Source of the DNA: Arthrobotrys musiformis
Taxonomy: Eukaryota > Ascomycota > Orbiliomycetes > Orbiliales > Orbiliaceae
DNA length: 64,000 nt
Assembly (NCBI GenBank): GCA_036971715.1
Contig: JAVHJL010000005.1
Span: 3,100,001 to 3,164,000, forward strand
Reading direction: 5' to 3'
A model generated the notes under the pieces. It did no database searches, was not told where the DNA came from, and saw only the letters and a list, made by a program, of their open reading frames with translations. Below, piece after piece: positions 22,390 to 35,045 of this stretch. The translations under genes were made by a program, and so were the position numbers. Positions within the stretch are counted from its first letter, which is position 1; each line of letters begins with the position of its first letter.

Positions 22390-24774
22390 AGTTTTGGACT
22401 TAAACTTCTGGTACAACTTCCGCGACGAGCGCGGCTTGGCAGAGCGGCAAATATATGAAAGTCGTTGAAGTTCTAAATGATCTTCGATGAATGTCTGATC
22501 GACCAAATACTGACAATTTTGTTAGCTGTTTCTCAAGCCGAAAGCTTTGAGGGTGGGGTCTTCGCGGAGAATCGAGTACTTACCAACTAGTGACGGACTG
22601 TTGTGTTTAGTCTAGTATTGGGTTATGTAGTTTCGTGTGGTTTTTATGTTGTCTTCGACGCAGACGCTATTACAGCGGCCGAAATAGTAATTTATTGCGA
22701 TACTCGACAGTTTGTGGGAGAATAGTAGTTTTTTTTCAAGGATAACAGTTGGAAATATTGCTTAAGGTCTTGTTTGCTTGTGTATCTATCTTCTAGTATG
22801 TTTTTACGTATATTTCGTAGTTTGAATTTTTGTAGCTTTGTATATGTGTTTATATGCTATTACAGGCTGAATCCACGCCGCTTGGGTGATATAATATGTG
22901 GATGGATATGAATATTCGAATTGGGACAGATGGTAGAAAGTGATATAATTGTATGGGTATATGTTTAGCAATGAGCTTTAAAGCTTTGTTGATCAAAGAG
23001 TAGGTCTACACTGAAATCAAGGATTATACAGTGTATAGAGTTTGGTTTGTATGGAGTGAGCGATGTTCCAAGGCGTATAAAACATAAAGTAAATTGGTTT
23101 AGAGAAAGTTATAATTGTAATAGTGGGAAGGTAGTGCGCACCGGACGCGGCATCTCAAGATAAACTAACTCAATAGCTGCGGACAATCCGTACCATATTT
23201 ATAGGCTTCCGCATGGCCTTTGCTTGTATAGACTTGTATCGGTTTATGGCAATGAACTCACCAGGTAGAAACCTGGGTTAGCAAAGCTGCTATATTGAAA
23301 GCTCTCACCGGTCAGCATGTTAGATCCAAAGCGGGTCCAAAATATGATGAGGCCGAAACCTCCACCAGTCAGTCTTCCAGTTAGTCTCCGAAAGAAAGGT
23401 AAAGTTGCTGACATTAGCCTACGCACTTCGCATTCGACTGCTTCCGTGCGGTCTCTTAATATTGTAATTAACTTCGCAAAACTATTCTGTTCCGACGGAG
23501 ACATATCGGACATCGGGTGAATAACCAGTATCTAAAGGATTTCTTGCTGCGACAAAATGTAGGGTAGACCCCATAGGAAATGCTGCGGTATGCTGCATGT
23601 AAATGTACATTTCTTTCTAGTCGCCTTTGCAGTCGGCGTATGTACAAACACATGTGTATGTGCATGACCCTAACCGGTGGGTGCTACTCGATTAGCGGAC
23701 ACAGATCCAGAGCCTCCGCAAGTTCTCATAAATCCGACTCCGAACGAGGCATCCTGACCGGTGAGGAAAGCTTTCTTCGTGAGCAAGTGGGGTCCAGCAG
23801 CAACATGGCCAGGAGACATGAGCGCGCGGCAACCCCATCGGTTTGGAAAGTCCCACCAGATTAGCAAGGCTAGGCTGCCTAAAATTGCCTGCATTAATCA
23901 TCGATGGCTGATGAGTTGGCTACCAGCCGCACCATGTGCACCAAACCTGTTTTTTTGGATTGATCATGAAAGGGGGTACCGCCTAAAAAATTTCGAGTTG
24001 ATAAAAACGCTGGTTGAAATCCCAACGATTTTTCCCGCTTTGATAAGGTTGTTCTTAAATTTATGAGATCTAAGACATCCTCGCTAATCCTACGAGTTCC
24101 TAGTACCATCGTGGCAAAACCTTATGATCGCTCGATGGCAGGGACTATATGGGACGATTCTGAGATTATACTCCATGGCCAAGGCTCCCTGCTACAGGTG
24201 AACTTAACACGTCCAGGCGACGTTTAACATGTAAACACTTGATATTTCGGAGGAATTTAGTTATTTATCACCGTTTTCTACTGTCCATATTTTATAGAAG
24301 CTCGTTCTATTACTATTTTCAAATGTCAAATTTGCCAGCCTCGCGATGGCGCTGCAATGTTTGCGTAGCCAAATATCTGCGTTTCGGTCGCTGGACGCAA
24401 AACCCGGCCCATGTTAATAAGATCTATTCTCACAGCTTTGAGCATTGGGTTCTGTGTCCTAGGGGCTAGTTGCGGAGTTATGATGTTCATAATATAATTG
24501 TGGATTATCAGATTAGAATCTAGTCTGATCCTCAATCTCAATCTAAATAAGGACTATTATAGGCGCGAGCCCAAAGCAGAAAAAGGGAAGGTCTCTAAAA
24601 ATGCTTTATAGATCTCGAGTAAAAATACAGAATGAGAAAGCTAGATGTGCAGTATCACGCAGTCGCAGAGATGTATCGGCCAGCTGATAACTTTATGGTA
24701 ATGCAACAGGAAACATTGTACCTTCACGGTAGTTAAAAAAACCCGCCTTTTGAGTCAGTTTATGGGCTCTCCGA
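22390..24774. other. Mostly gene-poor, 2.4 kb
   Basis: Contains the presumed leader exon and promoter of the small gene on its left (to ~22870). An 89-codon minus-strand frame at 23244-23513 repeats LTGR/LTGE motifs but has no start or splice support. The rest is AT-rich without recognisable content. Confidence 0.4.
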
Positions 24775-27746
24775 TTACGAAGATTCGCCATTGAATAATC
24801 GATAGAACCACCTCCCGTGCTCGGGCGACGCATCGAGAGCCTGAGGAACCTTTCTATTTTTCTTTCCTGGAAAGTCTTCAGAGAGTAATCGAGTGTTAGC
24901 AACCACACTAAAATCTTGTTTTGAAACCGCTCGAGATTGAGACTTGGAGCGGGAAATCCTTACTATCTACTGCCAATATCTCGTCCAGGCGCTGTAAGTA
25001 CTCTACGGCTGTGTCATCTAGCAAATTGCGCCTTTTCAACTCGTCCATATTTTTGCGGATCGCTTTTAGAGGAAGATCCCCGCGAAGAACACGTGTGAAA
25101 CAGGTGAGCATTAACTCAGCAGAATTCTCCCATTTTTCGATCTGGGTACGGACCACGAAGCTGACTTGATACTCCAAGGCCTCCACGCAAAGGAGTAGTA
25201 TTAGCAGGGGTGTAACTTTTAAAGGGGTTCAGGGCTAGCTTACGGTTTTTAGTTTTGAGATTATATAGGTACGAGCTCCGTGGTGTATAAATTCGAGATT
25301 AAGGAGAAGAACACTGTACGCGAGAAAAATCTGGTACCAGGGCTTCTCCTTCACCGGACCGAAAAGTAAATCTTTCAGTTGTTTTATCAGTTTTTCTTGA
25401 TCCAGCATTATGTTCTTGAGGATAGCCACATCCAGCTGGTGACCCATAGCTTGTGTGACGGGCCGATTTTGGAACCTGTTGTATTTATCGTAGTCGCAAA
25501 TTCCAGCCTCTCTGAGGGCGTTCGTTTCCTGGTCAGTCATTTCACCATTTACTACGGTACCCCAACCTTGAGATAGGATTGCCCCGCATTGCATCCGCAA
25601 AGCTAAATCGATGAGATTGCTACCAGTACGGTCTCTATATCTGATTGCTTCTTTGTATGTCAAAAGTGCCAGGGGGTCTGTTTGTTGTTCCATGACCCAT
25701 CGCTGTACCTCTACTTGGCTTTGATCTAAGAACTGTTGTACGTCTCGTAGAAGCTCGTCGTCGTCGGGGCATGCATGAGCTTTAGTTTTGAGAAGAATTT
25801 CCTGCCCATTTACTTGCCAGTAATAGGTTGTTGTTGCATCATTAGGGTCGGGTTGGTACTCCCTCGCGAAGACCTTTAAAGGCGGGAGGTTTACACGTGT
25901 TTTCCCTGGTAGAGACCATCGTAGATCCATTCCTATCGCGGGTATGTCAAGGTCCCTCCATCTGTATTTGAGGAAAGCCACTTTGTCCTGCCCAAAACGA
26001 CCGTTGCCTGAGAGATCGTTACAGATGCTTAGAAAGTCTTGTTGGTACTATCTGCACGTATGGAGATGGTCTTGAACTTACTATGTCTTACAAGGCTTAA
26101 CTCTTTTAAATTTGGCCGCCAGCAAGGCTCTTTGTAAATTAATTTCCTTGCCTTATCATGACTCTCAATACAGGGTTTGCAGGGATTGTTTCCGTCGCAC
26201 TAGAATAATCAGATAGGGTGAAATTTGTGACAAGAAAAATAGGTTATCTACTCACCGTCCTTTTTTGGAGTTTACATCTCAGACATTGGCCCAATCCTCG
26301 CCGAACTAAAGCTGCACCCGCTCTGGCTTCTGGATTGAGCTTTCCACGCCGTCTAGCCCTGGCAACTGGACGTTCTGTCGATGCCATATTATCCTGTTGG
26401 TGGGGAACTTGCTCTTCACTGGTAGGCATCTGCGCGGTCTTGTCTGGTTCGGCGGAATCCTTTGCCTTTTTTTTCCCTTTTCGAGGTTCTAGTTTGGTTT
26501 CGGCCTTTCGTTTCTTGTTTTTGCTGACAGAGGGTTCAATGGCTAGGACTGGGCTACCGTTGCTATTTAGAGAGACCGGCTCGGAACTAGAACTATCGGT
26601 GGTTCTAGCAACGAACTTTGTTAATGAGCTTGGTGTCGAATCGCGGGTGAGTCCTATGCGAGAAGTACCATTAACCGGTGTAGAAGGCCATTTACCCCGG
26701 GAAATTTCTTTTTACCATCTGTGCCACATTGCGCTAACAACGGACTCGGGTTGCTCGCATTCCCTCTGGGTACGGCGGCTAATTCCTGGGACCACTCTCT
26801 CGAATGGAGACCGGAATTAGGAGGGATAGTGGAGCCACCCTCTGCACTTAAGTAAAAGTAGCTACTTATACCACTAACAGCGCCCGAATTCGCGGATTCG
26901 GAATTTAGAATCTCCCAAGAAGAACCGAATGAGGTTGTGTCTTGAGGCTGGCTGTGTCTTGGCTGAGTGATCCTAGCTGGTGGACCGATGGGGGATCTGT
27001 TATGCTGCCACGACAAAGGTGCTGGGGCGTCTAATACCGATTCGTTTTGCGGATTTTGCATATTGGCGAATTCCCCACCTGGGACATGGTGACTAAGGCT
27101 TGGATCGAACCAAATAAAGCCTTCGAACTGGTAAATAAAAGCACGAATTCATTAGACCGTTATGAATACACTTCAAGGGCACTAGAGATATCTAGATGCA
27201 CATATGAGCGGAATAGCTTACATTCGTACTAGAACTAGGAGGCGGGCATCTATATTGTCAATAATTTATATTACATGCAAATTACTCTCGGATAGGACTT
27301 TAGATGGGTGTTGTATTGTAATTTTGGGGAGTCGCACTGAAGCGCTGAAGTAGCATTTAAGGCGGTAGAGTTTATACTGACATGGCTGGTCCTAATAGTG
27401 TACTATAATATTGGCTTTGCCCCACGCTACCCCCACCCGCGGGATTCCAAGCGTCAATTAGCTCATTCGGGTAGGCCATGGTTGTAGCGGGGCCTACAGA
27501 AGTAGATTCATTTGGTGCAGAGGGTTCCTCGGAAAGGTCTGAAGGGGAAAATTGACAAACTCCTTCCCAGAAAGCACGGTCACTAGCGGCAAGTTCATTC
27601 TCAAACCTGCTACCGACGCCATCTATCAAATAATCCTGGGCCACTGGCGCCATGCTACTCCGGTGAGAATCCGCATTTCCCCACCTCCACTGGCTGGGAG
27701 GCGTCAAATTGGAAGATCTGGATCGATTTTGACTATGACTATTCAT
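24775..27746 (-). CDS. Zn2Cys6 binuclear-cluster transcription factor
   Basis: Seven exons by phase: 27746-27378, 27127-26716, 26653-26256, 26199-26082, 25980-25244, 25180-24928 and 24866-24775, giving about 792 residues. The DNA-binding module is split by an intron: CLRCKLQKRT ends one exon and CDGNNPCKPC begins the next. Together they give Cys at about 384, 387, 394, 400, 403 and 419, the canonical C6 pattern of fungal regulators. The preceding basic stretch (RARRRGK) suits DNA contact or nuclear import. The N-terminal ~330 residues are low-complexity and Ser/Pro/Gln-rich; the C-terminal ~370 are helical, as expected of a regulatory domain. Intron 1 (250 nt) is unusually long and may hide a small exon; the last exon and the stop at 24775 are the least certain part. 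Targets unknown; the divergent GNAT gene is the nearest candidate. Confidence 0.8.
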
Positions 27747-28707
27747 ATTTCTGGTAGCTGTTGACGATATTCTAGGTAGATTTATATCCGTGTACTATCG
27801 TGCCTGTGTCGCTATCCCCAAGGCTATCTTCCCCTTGCACTGTATGTGCATAGCTTAGACGAAGAAAACGGAGTTGATTCTCAGGCTAGCTCCTGTTCCA
27901 GACAAGGCCTGCAAGCTTTGCCACAGAGGAGCAGTTGTGTTGCCTCTTAATTTACCACAGGTCGCGGTCGACTCTATGTGCAGGTGCTAAAATATCAGGC
28001 CGGATTAGCCATATGGTCGATTAAACCGTGCTACAACTTCGAAATAACTGCTGGGCGTCCTTAGGTTTAGACCGGTAAGTGGGTTTTGGTGGAGAAATGA
28101 GGAATGATCTCGGTGAGGTGGTGGTTCCTCCCATGCGGTTATAGTAGTCGGCGTTCGAGTGCCTCTCACCGGTCAGCTCGAGCAGCCGGTTCACATCACC
28201 TCGCTCACCGGTTAGCTTAGTCAGCATATCGTGCTGGTTTTATTCGTTCCGCTGGTTCGGGCTAGCCCGTTTTCTTGCAGGGGTCAAATGCGGCTAGCCC
28301 GCTGGAACAGGAAACGCGGGATTTCCTTTCTCTTTCTTGCTCTTGTTCTTGGTGGACGGACAACCACGCGCGATTACAAAGGATGTCTGCCGTCGCTCCT
28401 GGGAACTAGCAGTCAGTTATGTATGTCGATATAATTCGACAGGACTCGTAGAATGCTCAGAGCTGCAGAGATTCAATGCTCTTCGAAGGTAATTGATCTA
28501 TATAAAGGCCCGCGCCCGGCAACAACCTCCGTGAAACCGAAGCTCAAAGCCGAAATCCAAATATGCAAATACGCGTCCATAAATGGGAGAATTCTAGAAC
28601 CTAGAAGCATAGCTAAGCTTATAAGACACCGGCATTTTATATCTAGTATTATCTGATACTATCTCGACATTACATATTTTTTCCTGAATATCAAAGGGAA
28701 GGCTTCA
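27747..28707. other. Divergent promoter region between the Zn2Cys6 factor and GNAT gene
   Basis: About 960 bp separating two divergently transcribed genes. At 28160-28220 a CTCACCGGT(C/T)AGCT motif occurs twice, 35-40 bp apart, and a third related copy lies at 23305. These also encode repeated LTGER in a 68-codon minus frame that I do not accept as a gene. CGG-type half-sites are present, but no clear operator can be assigned. Confidence 0.4.
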
Positions 28708-29657
28708 ATGGTTCCTCTCGCGCCCCCCCTTCAAGGGATTCGTCTGGCTCGCCTGGCAGACATCCCTCGCATCGGATACGTCGCAGCAGCTGGCTTCTTT
28801 CACTCGCCGGTGTTTCAATATCAGCGACCAGATTACAATGATTGGCCTAATGATACAATGGCTAGCTATCGCTCCGAATATCATTCGTCCATTCTAGACC
28901 CCAACACCGTCGTTATCGTGGTCGAGGATACACTTAATCCAAATGAAGGATCTAAGGCATACCCTGCTTTATCCAAAGCTTACCATGAAGGGATCGAGCC
29001 TTCGTTGACATCAGATCAGCAACAAGTGATTGGCCAGGATTTGAGAAAAGTCATTGTTGGTGTGGCCAGCTTGACTTTTCAAGATGGATCGAACAGACGG
29101 GGCCAATTTCAGCCAGAGAGTATGCTTGGCTATTTAAAACTCATAAAACATTGGCTAATTTCTTCAAAGTTGGCGCACCTGAATATCATCCTATTGGAGA
29201 TGCTAATAATAGAGGTAGGGACACGAGCGCCGAGGGTGGGCGTCGATACGCTCAAGCTACGAGTGGTCCTAAACAACGGTATTGCTTCTAGTCCCCTCCA
29301 TTCCTTCCCTTTCAGCTCAATCATGAATTCTAGAGCCTCTTACCCCGCACGAAACATTAGCTAATACGATCGCATCAAAGAATTCTACGGGGTCACATGA
29401 AAGTAGCTACAATCGCCGTTCACCCTGCATACTGGCAGAAAAGCCATGCAAGTAAAATAATGGACTGGATTGTAGCATTAGCGGACACGGATAACCAACC
29501 GCTTGTTGTCTCTGCAGCGAAAATGGGAGTCAGGGTTTTCCAAAAGTACAACTTCCGGATGGTTGAGAATGTAGTTGTACCGGGCTACGATCGGCATCCG
29601 AGCGATATCAATCTCTGGATGGGACGACGTGAGGTAGCAGGAAGAGCTGCGCTTTGA
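28708..29657 (+). CDS. GNAT-family N-acetyltransferase
   Basis: Proposed exons 28708-29119, 29170-29278 and 29381-29657 keep phase and encode 265 residues. Both introns carry GCTAAT branch sites and end CAAAG. The N-terminal half (IRLARLADIPRIGYVAAAGFF, DPNTVVIVVEDTL, KVIVGVASLTFQDGSNRRGQFQPE) and the C-terminal half (MKVATIAVHPAYWQKSHASKIMDWIVALAD, then VSAAKMGVRVFQKYNF) match a fungal GNAT subgroup. The second block holds the acetyl-CoA-binding motif A, here QKSHAS instead of the usual Q/RxxGxG/A, so glycine is missing. The substrate is unknown. Sequence between the halves has stops in all frames, so either the second intron (102 nt) is real or the gene is frameshifted. No targeting signal is visible. 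Confidence 0.7.
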
Positions 29658-31896
29658 CTGTGATATCGAGATTGAAGAGACCAATTACGCCTTGATGTCG
29701 AGATTTCAAAGAGGCTCAAACAGGATTACAAACTGGGAACAAAGCGGTACAACTGGGTTTATTTCAAAGCGGGTTTAGCTAAGTCACAAGCTCGAGTCGA
29801 GTCGAGATTGCGCACGCGTACGGCTACCTTGAATGCAATTGCGCCTTGCTGAAACTTCTGATATAATATTATCTTTGTGCAAGTTGCCCCACATGCGGCT
29901 CTGAAGCTCTCCACTTACTGGCTATCTAGGCAGTGCTGGTCATTCCTATCACAATAAGGATAGATTGTCTTTAGAAATCCTGTTTCAAGAAATCGAAAAG
30001 ATCATGCTACGTTATCTTTGGTGGGCCATTGGCTGCATTCCGATAACAATTCTGCATAATGTAGTCAGCACTTGTTTCTCTTCACGTCACACAAAACCCA
30101 TAATGGAACTTTGTCGGCTTTTGGCCTCCCGCCCCTGCAAATCTTCCCAGCCTCGTGGAAGGACGGCACGATTTTGAGCCTCATTGAGCGAATTTTCGAG
30201 ACTTCCCGCGGGAAGTGCATTTGAAATCTGTTTGCACTCAAGTTTCTGAACCTCTTGGCATGCATGCACTCGACTTAATGATTGTCAGCCCTGTATACAC
30301 CCGAGGTTCTGGCCACCGATGTGAAGCCTAAAATCCGTGTTGTAAAATGGATATCTCTCGCCTAAGCTAGCTTAGAGCAAGAGAGCAAAGATCAGAATCA
30401 GCATTTTCACCAATTCGATGCCCTTTTTGAATGTCGATCCAATGTTTATACATAAATATAAATTTACCCAATCATCCAAATTTTGAAAACTCTATTAATA
30501 TGGTTGACGTTCAAGCATATATATGCCGGCTTTCGCCTGTTTCCGAAGTCTGCCCCAGCAAACAGGCCTGCAGGCGAGTGCTCCCGCGAACTTGTAAGGC
30601 AAAACAAGGCTTGCCTGATTATGAAGATCTAGAAGAAACGGTTGCTTTGGCGAACAACTGGAGACAAAACAAGGCCGGCCTTCGTGATCAGTCAAGAACA
30701 TCAATTGCTGCATGTGGACAGCGATCCCCCGGACTCGCTGCAATCGAAAATGCATACGAGACGATATATGCATAATATTAGCAAGCATTCGAAGCCGAGA
30801 TAGGGACCGAATGGTGAATTCGTAATGTAACAGATGTCGATGTCTATCCGCCGACGGATATTGAAGTATGCAGCCGGCTAGCCACAGACGTAGAATTAAA
30901 GCCAACGTGACCATGGAACCGATCAGCGTGCATGTAGTACCTACGGCCTACGGCATTTAGTACGGCAGTCTGCTTTACAATCGAGACGAATATATGCATA
31001 ATAATAATATACCCTTGATAAATTCCACAAAGCTTTGGGTATTATATCCAGACGCACATGTCAGCCGCCATTCTCGGAACTCCGTCTATAATGCCTAGCA
31101 GCTCGCCCCCCAGTTCAACTTAGTTCCTACGATTGTGAGGCTAAGGTCCTCCTTGATCCTTGTCGATGCATGGCCAACTGCAAAATACAACAATTGGCCA
31201 CATGGTATATATGGATAACACGCCAGGACCCGGTCCGAACCATTTCAAGTCCGGCTCATATACTTTGATTCCTCGAAGTATCAGTGTTTAGGAACCGCGA
31301 TTAAAATACATCTAGTATCGCAAGTTTAAATCTGGGCTTTGCCCATCTTTTATATAAAGATTTATACGGTTGACTATTCAAATATATTCTGAAGGGTGCC
31401 GGTGGGAAGAGGGATCGATAAATTGAAGTCCCCTGGAGATATTGGAAACGATGCTACAGTGGCCCTAGGCCTCCTGCAGGAAAGACAAATTATTAGATCC
31501 AATAGGATATAAAGTGTACAAGGTCGTACAGTTCCCAAGTCGACTCATGTACTTTGTAAACCCCCCACGGATTTCGATTTGTAACAGATAATGTCAATAA
31601 GGCACGACCTTAAGAATTATCATCTGATCAGCTCTCCATCTACAATTAGTCTTTCCATCCATTTAGCTTGCAGCCTATAGTCGAGCAGTGAGAGCATATT
31701 ACTCAATGTATCCGTAGATGCCCTTCTTTTTTTTATAAAAGGCCACAATACCCGTCAACTCCCATTCCATTTTATTCCCTCGAGCTTTGTTAATCCTCAT
31801 ACCCCTTTCCTAAATCTCTTCTATAGGAACACTTTCTTGCCTACCTCAAAATTATCTTTACTCTAGTTTAAGCTAGCCTGAGCCTTTATTGTCAAG
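29658..31896. other. Gene-poor spacer, 2.2 kb
   Basis: AT-rich with short frames on both strands near 30430-30910 that lack motifs. The right end (from about 31730) is the promoter of the dioxygenase gene. No repeats or RNA genes recognised. Confidence 0.45.
31734..31740 (+). promoter_or_regulatory. TATA box of the dioxygenase gene
   Basis: TATAAAA, preceded by a T run and followed by GGCC, about 160 bp upstream of the ATG at 31897. A C/T-rich leader lies between. Confidence 0.5.
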
Positions 31897-33450
31897 ATGT
31901 CTTTAGAATTAGAGTGGGGTTTCATCCAGCCGCTCCAAAAGGCGTCGACGCCCACAGCAGCACTTTCCGATTTTCACCCCGGCTCCTCGAACGAACATTC
32001 ATTATTCGATGAAGCCGATGGACACTCAATCTCTTCGGCCTCTGTTGCCCATTCTATCCATCCAGACCCGCTCTCTGGGCCGATGGCATGGTATGGGAAA
32101 AATATTAAACCCACGGACTACATAGTCCGCCTCACGAGTAGCGAACTACTACAAATTCGGGCTGCTGTCATTCACTTCAAGCGTAAGCTTTCTCTCGCTC
32201 GCTACTGCTAACAATATAATTCCCTCGGCTTTACTAAATACACAAAAATCTTCATATGCATAGTCCTCAAGCTCGATTGTAGCCAAATAAACAAGACCAC
32301 ATTCCCACTCCCTGCAGAGCTATCTGCAAAACTCGCAGAGGCGAGCGTCCAACTACACGATGGAATCGGAATCGTCGTAATCAGGGGCATAAAGGCCCAG
32401 TCCTACAATGCCGAAGAAAGCGTGATTGCTTTCACTGGTGTTACGGCGCATATTTGTCCGGATAGGGCTACCGATTATAAGGCATACATGACGCTTAGTA
32501 TGTTGAAGAAGCTTTTGATACTATGAAGTTTTTATACTGGAAGTCTAACATACCTCCTAGCGCACATCCGTGATGCCAGTCGGGACCCAGTTCCAAAGTC
32601 CGCGGAAGGTATCGGCCTCGCCGCCTCAAAGTTGCCAGAGGCTTTGGTAAGAGCTAGTCACTAGAACTACTAGTATACTAAAATATTTGTAATTCCCCAG
32701 AACTAACATAGCCCTTCAAAACCATAGAAATTCCATGCCGACCGCTTCAGTGGAGATGTCCTATCTCTTTATGTCGCAGACAGTGGAAATATCTCCGGCC
32801 AAGGAGAGCAATACTTCGCCAGTTCCTGGACGGTCTATAACGAACTGCTCAAGACGGAACCTCAGGTCGTTGAAACACTACAGAAGGATGACTGGCCATG
32901 GGAGGTCAAAGATAGGTAAATACCAAACATAGCGACTCTTTCTAAAAGTATACCTTTGAGCGAATGCTAACGTTATGGTGAAACAAAAAGAGATGGAGTC
33001 CCCCATCTCCACCTAGGCCCAGCAATGTACCGTACGCCTGACGGCAAAATCATCCTTCAACTCGTCCACGCCCCACTCAAGGGCAACACTCGAATCCCAA
33101 GATCAGCACACATGCCATCCCTCTCAAAATCTCAAGAACACGCCCTCCAAGTCGTCGAGGAAACAGCTCGCAGGGTATCCATGACCCTCGACCACCAAAG
33201 AGGCGATATCCAACTCTTTCACAACCTCTCACTCATGCATGCCAGATCCGCTTACGAAGGCGGTGATAATAAGAGAAATACGAGACATCTACTACGCCTA
33301 TTCCTCCGCGATCCCGAACGCTGTTGGGAAAAGCCCGAGAAATATGCGGATTTGTTTAATTCTCCTTTCGATAACGACTTCCCGCAGACTTTCCCAATCA
33401 TAGATGATGATCCATGGCGCAAGACCGCTGGAAGTCTCAGCCATGGTTAA
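31897..33450 (+). CDS. TauD/TfdA-type Fe(II)/2-oxoglutarate-dependent dioxygenase
   Basis: Five exons (31897-32182, 32264-32497, 32561-32646, 32728-32915, 32991-33450) join in phase to 417 residues. Residues ~130-140 read DGIGIVVIRGI, the usual entry to the TauD fold. FHADRFSGDVLSLYV at ~204 supplies the HxD iron ligands (His205, Asp207). The distal His is likely His348 in MHARSAYEGG, followed by Arg363/Arg367 in NTRHLLRLFLRDP for 2-oxoglutarate binding. All elements of an active enzyme are therefore present. Fungal members hydroxylate or oxidise varied small substrates; the substrate cannot be read from sequence. No signal peptide is visible. The C-terminus WRKTAGSLSHG is compact. The enzyme sits between a GNAT gene and orphan genes with no obvious pathway partner. 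Confidence 0.9.
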
Positions 33451-34097
33451 TTAAATGGTATATCGGTTTCTTTTCGTTGCGTTGATATGATAACATTCCT
33501 CTCCCTATCCTACTCGACAGACTGTTTTTAATCCCAGACCACCACTGCCAACTTATATTTGCTATTTTTCACTATTTCATCGATTGGTTCATTGAATTTT
33601 GTTTGACTTTGCAAGCAGCTGGACGGCTGGAGTAGTATACGGTCTTTTTACGCCGACTGTCTTGTCAGCAGTTGGATATTGTTTTGTACGTTATATCAAA
33701 TTGAAGTCATACCTACCGCCACAAATATTCAAATCTGCGAACGATAGTATCATATTTCTTTGGTATACGGATCAGAGGGAGAGTCCGCAAAAGGCGGTAT
33801 ACATTGTCGAAAACTTTACAAACTTAGTATTAATCAGCTTTTCTAAACACTACGAGGTAACTCGTACTAGAACGGGGTCGCAAACAGGTAAACTTGCGAA
33901 GGACTAATTGATAGTTTATCACAGAAAAAGTCCCGACTGGTCTCGTACCCAGGTCCCGACCGCGATTTATCCCACTCAAAAAGTACACATGCGTGGTGAG
34001 CCTAATGTAAAAGAAACAGAGAGTAATTACCACTAGTACTGCTTTTACTCGCATACCCAGTGCGGTATATGAAAATCTTCCTCCGCACTTTGCTACT
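33451..34097. other. Convergent intergenic region
   Basis: About 650 bp between converging genes. Short frames only; AT-rich 3' flanks. Nothing recognised. Confidence 0.4.
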
Positions 34098-35045
34098 TCA
34101 ATCCATGCCCAAATCATACACCCTTCGAACTTGCCTTACAACTAGAGCCTCTTTCAAACCCGGCCCGATATCCCTTCCTACCTTCCTGCTAGGTTCAGGG
34201 CTCACCTGGCAACTCTGGGTTCCAAGTTCGGAATCCTCGATATGTTGGGCAGGAAACCCCATGACTGTTGAGTATGGTACAATAGTGCTCTTTTCGTTTA
34301 AAAAAAGCGGGGGCAGCAGCACAACAGATTGCTGTACCATATCCTCGTCGTCTTCGCAGTACCCGAGGGTCGACCAATCCACATGCCCACGTCGACTAAT
34401 CACTCGTTCCTCAGGCCGTTCCTGGAGCCGAGCCTCAACAAGGGCCGCTACGGACTTAAAAATCATCCGCTCAATGTATTGCAATGTATGAACCGACCCA
34501 TGTTTCTTTAGTATGTCCCCTATCGCCCTCAAAGAGGAACGAGCGAGGAACTCGCCGACAGTGGAGAACGAGTGGCCGCTTTCAACTATCATCATTTTGT
34601 CGATTTGGAAAATATCGCCGAGGTGATGGAATTGTTGAGGCGCACATAGTTCTTCCACGATCTCCTACGACAGAATTAGCATCCGTATATCAAATAAATA
34701 AGGCGGATAAGAAGACTCGGGCGGATATACTTTCGCAAGCTCCCCTCCAATATTAATGTTATCCGAGTGATGCTGGAGGCATTGTTTAACACTCCGGCGC
34801 CATATCTTTAGGGCTGAAATTTCCAGCGTGGTGACGGCGAAGTGACTAGCCTTGTCCTCGGGATAGTACCCATATATTCGATTGAAAGGGTGGAACACGC
34901 CCGAAGTTTCGGCTAAGCGGGGTGAGCAGGACCAGAACTTTTTCCACCCGTCTTCGCCTGATGTTCCTGGAAATTTGGCTCCCACTCCGGGATGGATAAG
35001 CCATTTCACACGGGGTGCCGGAATCCATGGAGGAGGCGGAGCCAT
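34098..35045 (-). CDS. Orphan two-exon protein, 293 aa
   Basis: Exons 35045-34731 and 34664-34098 are in the same frame and are separated by a 66-nt intron (donor GTATAT, GCTAAT branch, acceptor GTCGTAG) that contains the only stop, a TAG at its 3' end. Joined, they give 293 residues starting MAPPPPWIPAPRVKWL. Visible features: a Trp/Gly-rich N-terminus (WKKFWSCSPR), a FNRIYGYYPEDKASHFAV stretch, a helical middle (KSVAALVEARLQERPEERVI) and an acidic patch CEDDEDM. No signal peptide, membrane segment or known family. Read without splicing it would look like two genes or a nonsense mutation; the intron explanation is preferred. Confidence 0.65.

Noticed and set aside
23244..23513. 89-codon minus frame with repeated LTGR/LTGE
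   Set aside because: The repeat echoes a short DNA motif also near 28160-28220; no domain or splice support for a gene.
28021..28227. 68-codon minus frame ahead of the Zn2Cys6 factor
   Set aside because: Does not splice in phase to the factor's first exon and is explained by the repeated CTCACCGGT motif.
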